From the NCBI GenBank assembly GCA_963665785.1, contig OY762456.1, positions 1,860,001-1,924,000 on the forward strand: 64,000 nt of DNA. The letters are read 5' to 3'. Positions 63,275 to 64,000 of this stretch are shown in pieces; within the stretch, counting starts at the first letter, position 1, and the number at the start of each line of letters is the position of its first letter. The notes below the pieces were generated by a model. The model saw only the letters and a program-made list of their open reading frames with translations, did no database searches and was not told the DNA's origin. The DNA comes from UBA7455 sp026713185 (lineage in GTDB: Bacteria > Pseudomonadota > Gammaproteobacteria > Pseudomonadales > Azotimanducaceae). The translations under genes were made by a program, and so were the position numbers.

Positions 63275-64000
63275 AACATTCAATGAACAGTGCGGCCGCC
63301 ATCACAGGTCTGGGTCTCACCGAAATGGGTCGCGTCTATCGGGACGCCGAAGACCTCGCTGCCGAGGCCGTATTCCTGGCACTGGAAGATGCCGGGCTGC
63401 AGAAATCCGATCTGGATGGACTGCTCATCAACACCGGCATGAGCAATGAGGTCGGTCTGCTCCTGCATATAACCCTGGGTCTCAAGGAGTTGAACCTGCT
63501 GACTTACATGCAGGGCTACGGCTCCAGCGCCGGGCAAATGATTCAGTATGCGGCCATGGCCGTGGCCAACGGTCTGGCAACCACCGTGTGTTGCGTGTTC
63601 GGGGATTCGCCGTTGAAGGAAAACCAGCGTAGCGGCGCGGTTTCGTACGCCAGAACCGGTCAGCCTGATGCCATGGTGTCGCTCGACACTGTATACGGCT
63701 TTACTGGCGCCCTGCCCAAGTATGCCCTGGCTGCGCAACGCCATATGGACCTGTTTGGCACTACTCAGGAACAGCTCGCCGCGGTGGCCATTTCCCAGCG
63801 TCAGTGGGCGGCCATGAACCCGCGCGCCAGCAAGCGGGAGCCACTGGATCTGGATGGCTACAATGCGTCCCCCTGGGTCGTGGAACCTTTCCACATTCTC
63901 GACTGCTGTCTGGTCTCCAACGGTGGCGTGGCTGTGATTGTAACGTCAGCGGAAAGGGCCCGGGACCTCAAGCAGCCGCCCGTATACATCCGTGGGTTTG
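63271..64000 (+). CDS. Thiolase / SCP2-type acyl-CoA acyltransferase-like (3' truncated by window edge)
   Basis: 243 residues visible. AAITGLGLTEMGRVYRDAED, ALEDAGLQKSDLDGLLIN, then QGYGSSAGQMIQYAAMAVAN and VAISQRQWAAMNPRASKREP follow the N-terminal thiolase half. The position of the thiolase nucleophile Cys appears as YGSSAG without Cys, as in SCP2/Ltp2-type thiolase-like proteins that act as retro-aldolases rather than thiolases. It overlaps the ligase gene by 4 bp and continues beyond the window. Confidence 0.85.
   Translation, partial: MKHSMNSAAAITGLGLTEMGRVYRDAEDLAAEAVFLALEDAGLQKSDLDGLLINTGMSNEVGLLLHITLGLKELNLLTYMQGYGSSAGQMIQYAAMAVANGLATTVCCVFGDSPLKENQRSGAVSYARTGQPDAMVSLDTVYGFTGALPKYALAAQRHMDLFGTTQEQLAAVAISQRQWAAMNPRASKREPLDLDGYNASPWVVEPFHILDCCLVSNGGVAVIVTSAERARDLKQPPVYIRGF

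Overview
The window looks like chromosomal DNA of a marine-type gammaproteobacterium with an oxidative, heterotrophic lifestyle. It carries TonB-dependent receptors, FecI/FecR surface signalling, GPH-type MFS carriers, sulfatases, CoA ligases, CoA transferases and flavin monooxygenases. I see no rRNA, tRNA, CRISPR array or phage genes. The species assignment is inference from gene content only.

Layout. 1-8.1 kb: a GST-like protein (cut by the left edge), an LLM flavin oxidoreductase, a frameshifted GPH carrier, a CmcJ/NvfI-like oxygenase, an acyl-CoA ligase and a family-5 solute-binding protein. 8.1-22.5 kb: three genes whose reading frames run through an internal TGA at a redox motif and are best read as selenoproteins: a GrdB-like reductase (8156-9331), a peroxiredoxin-like protein (17166-17636, minus) and a UGSC-motif protein (22006-22527). 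Each has a hairpin just after the TGA. Between them lie two sulfatases, a phytanoyl-CoA-dioxygenase-like enzyme, a PEP-synthase-like enzyme, a TetR regulator, a hemerythrin protein and toxin-antitoxin genes. 22.6-30.2 kb: a second LLM enzyme, a Gfo/Idh/MocA dehydrogenase, a DUF3604 lipoprotein coupled to a GPH carrier, and a PLP sulfur-amino-acid enzyme.

30.8-35.5 kb is an accessory block: a tandem AAA+ ATPase, a PD-(D/E)XK-like putative nuclease, a small coiled-coil protein and a WYL regulator. It resembles a defence locus but matches no system I can name. A VapBC pair and a second TetR regulator follow.

37.9-44.0 kb holds a FecI sigma factor, a FecR antisigma factor, a TonB receptor with a second signal peptide inside it, and a GPH carrier. 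The block ends in a fragment duplicated from the fecI gene. 44.0-49.7 kb: a CYP153-like P450, an esterase, an enolase-superfamily enzyme, hydrolase remnants, a third LLM enzyme and copies of a dispersed repeat of about 90 bp.

49.7-64.0 kb is a catabolic region: a fused double CaiB/BaiF CoA transferase, an SDR, a cupin and a decayed copy of the SDR/cupin segment. A tightly coupled run follows: TonB receptor, carboxylesterase, Baeyer-Villiger monooxygenase, amidohydrolase, ThuA-like protein, acyl-CoA ligase and thiolase-like protein (cut by the right edge). Together these suggest uptake of a hydrophobic carbonyl or ester substrate, oxygen insertion, hydrolysis and CoA-dependent breakdown. One palindrome, GAATATTGATTCAATATTC, lies upstream of the second TetR gene, the cupin and this receptor, which suggests a TetR regulon. 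A different palindrome (core TGAATGATCATT) links the first TetR gene to the PEP-synthase-like gene.
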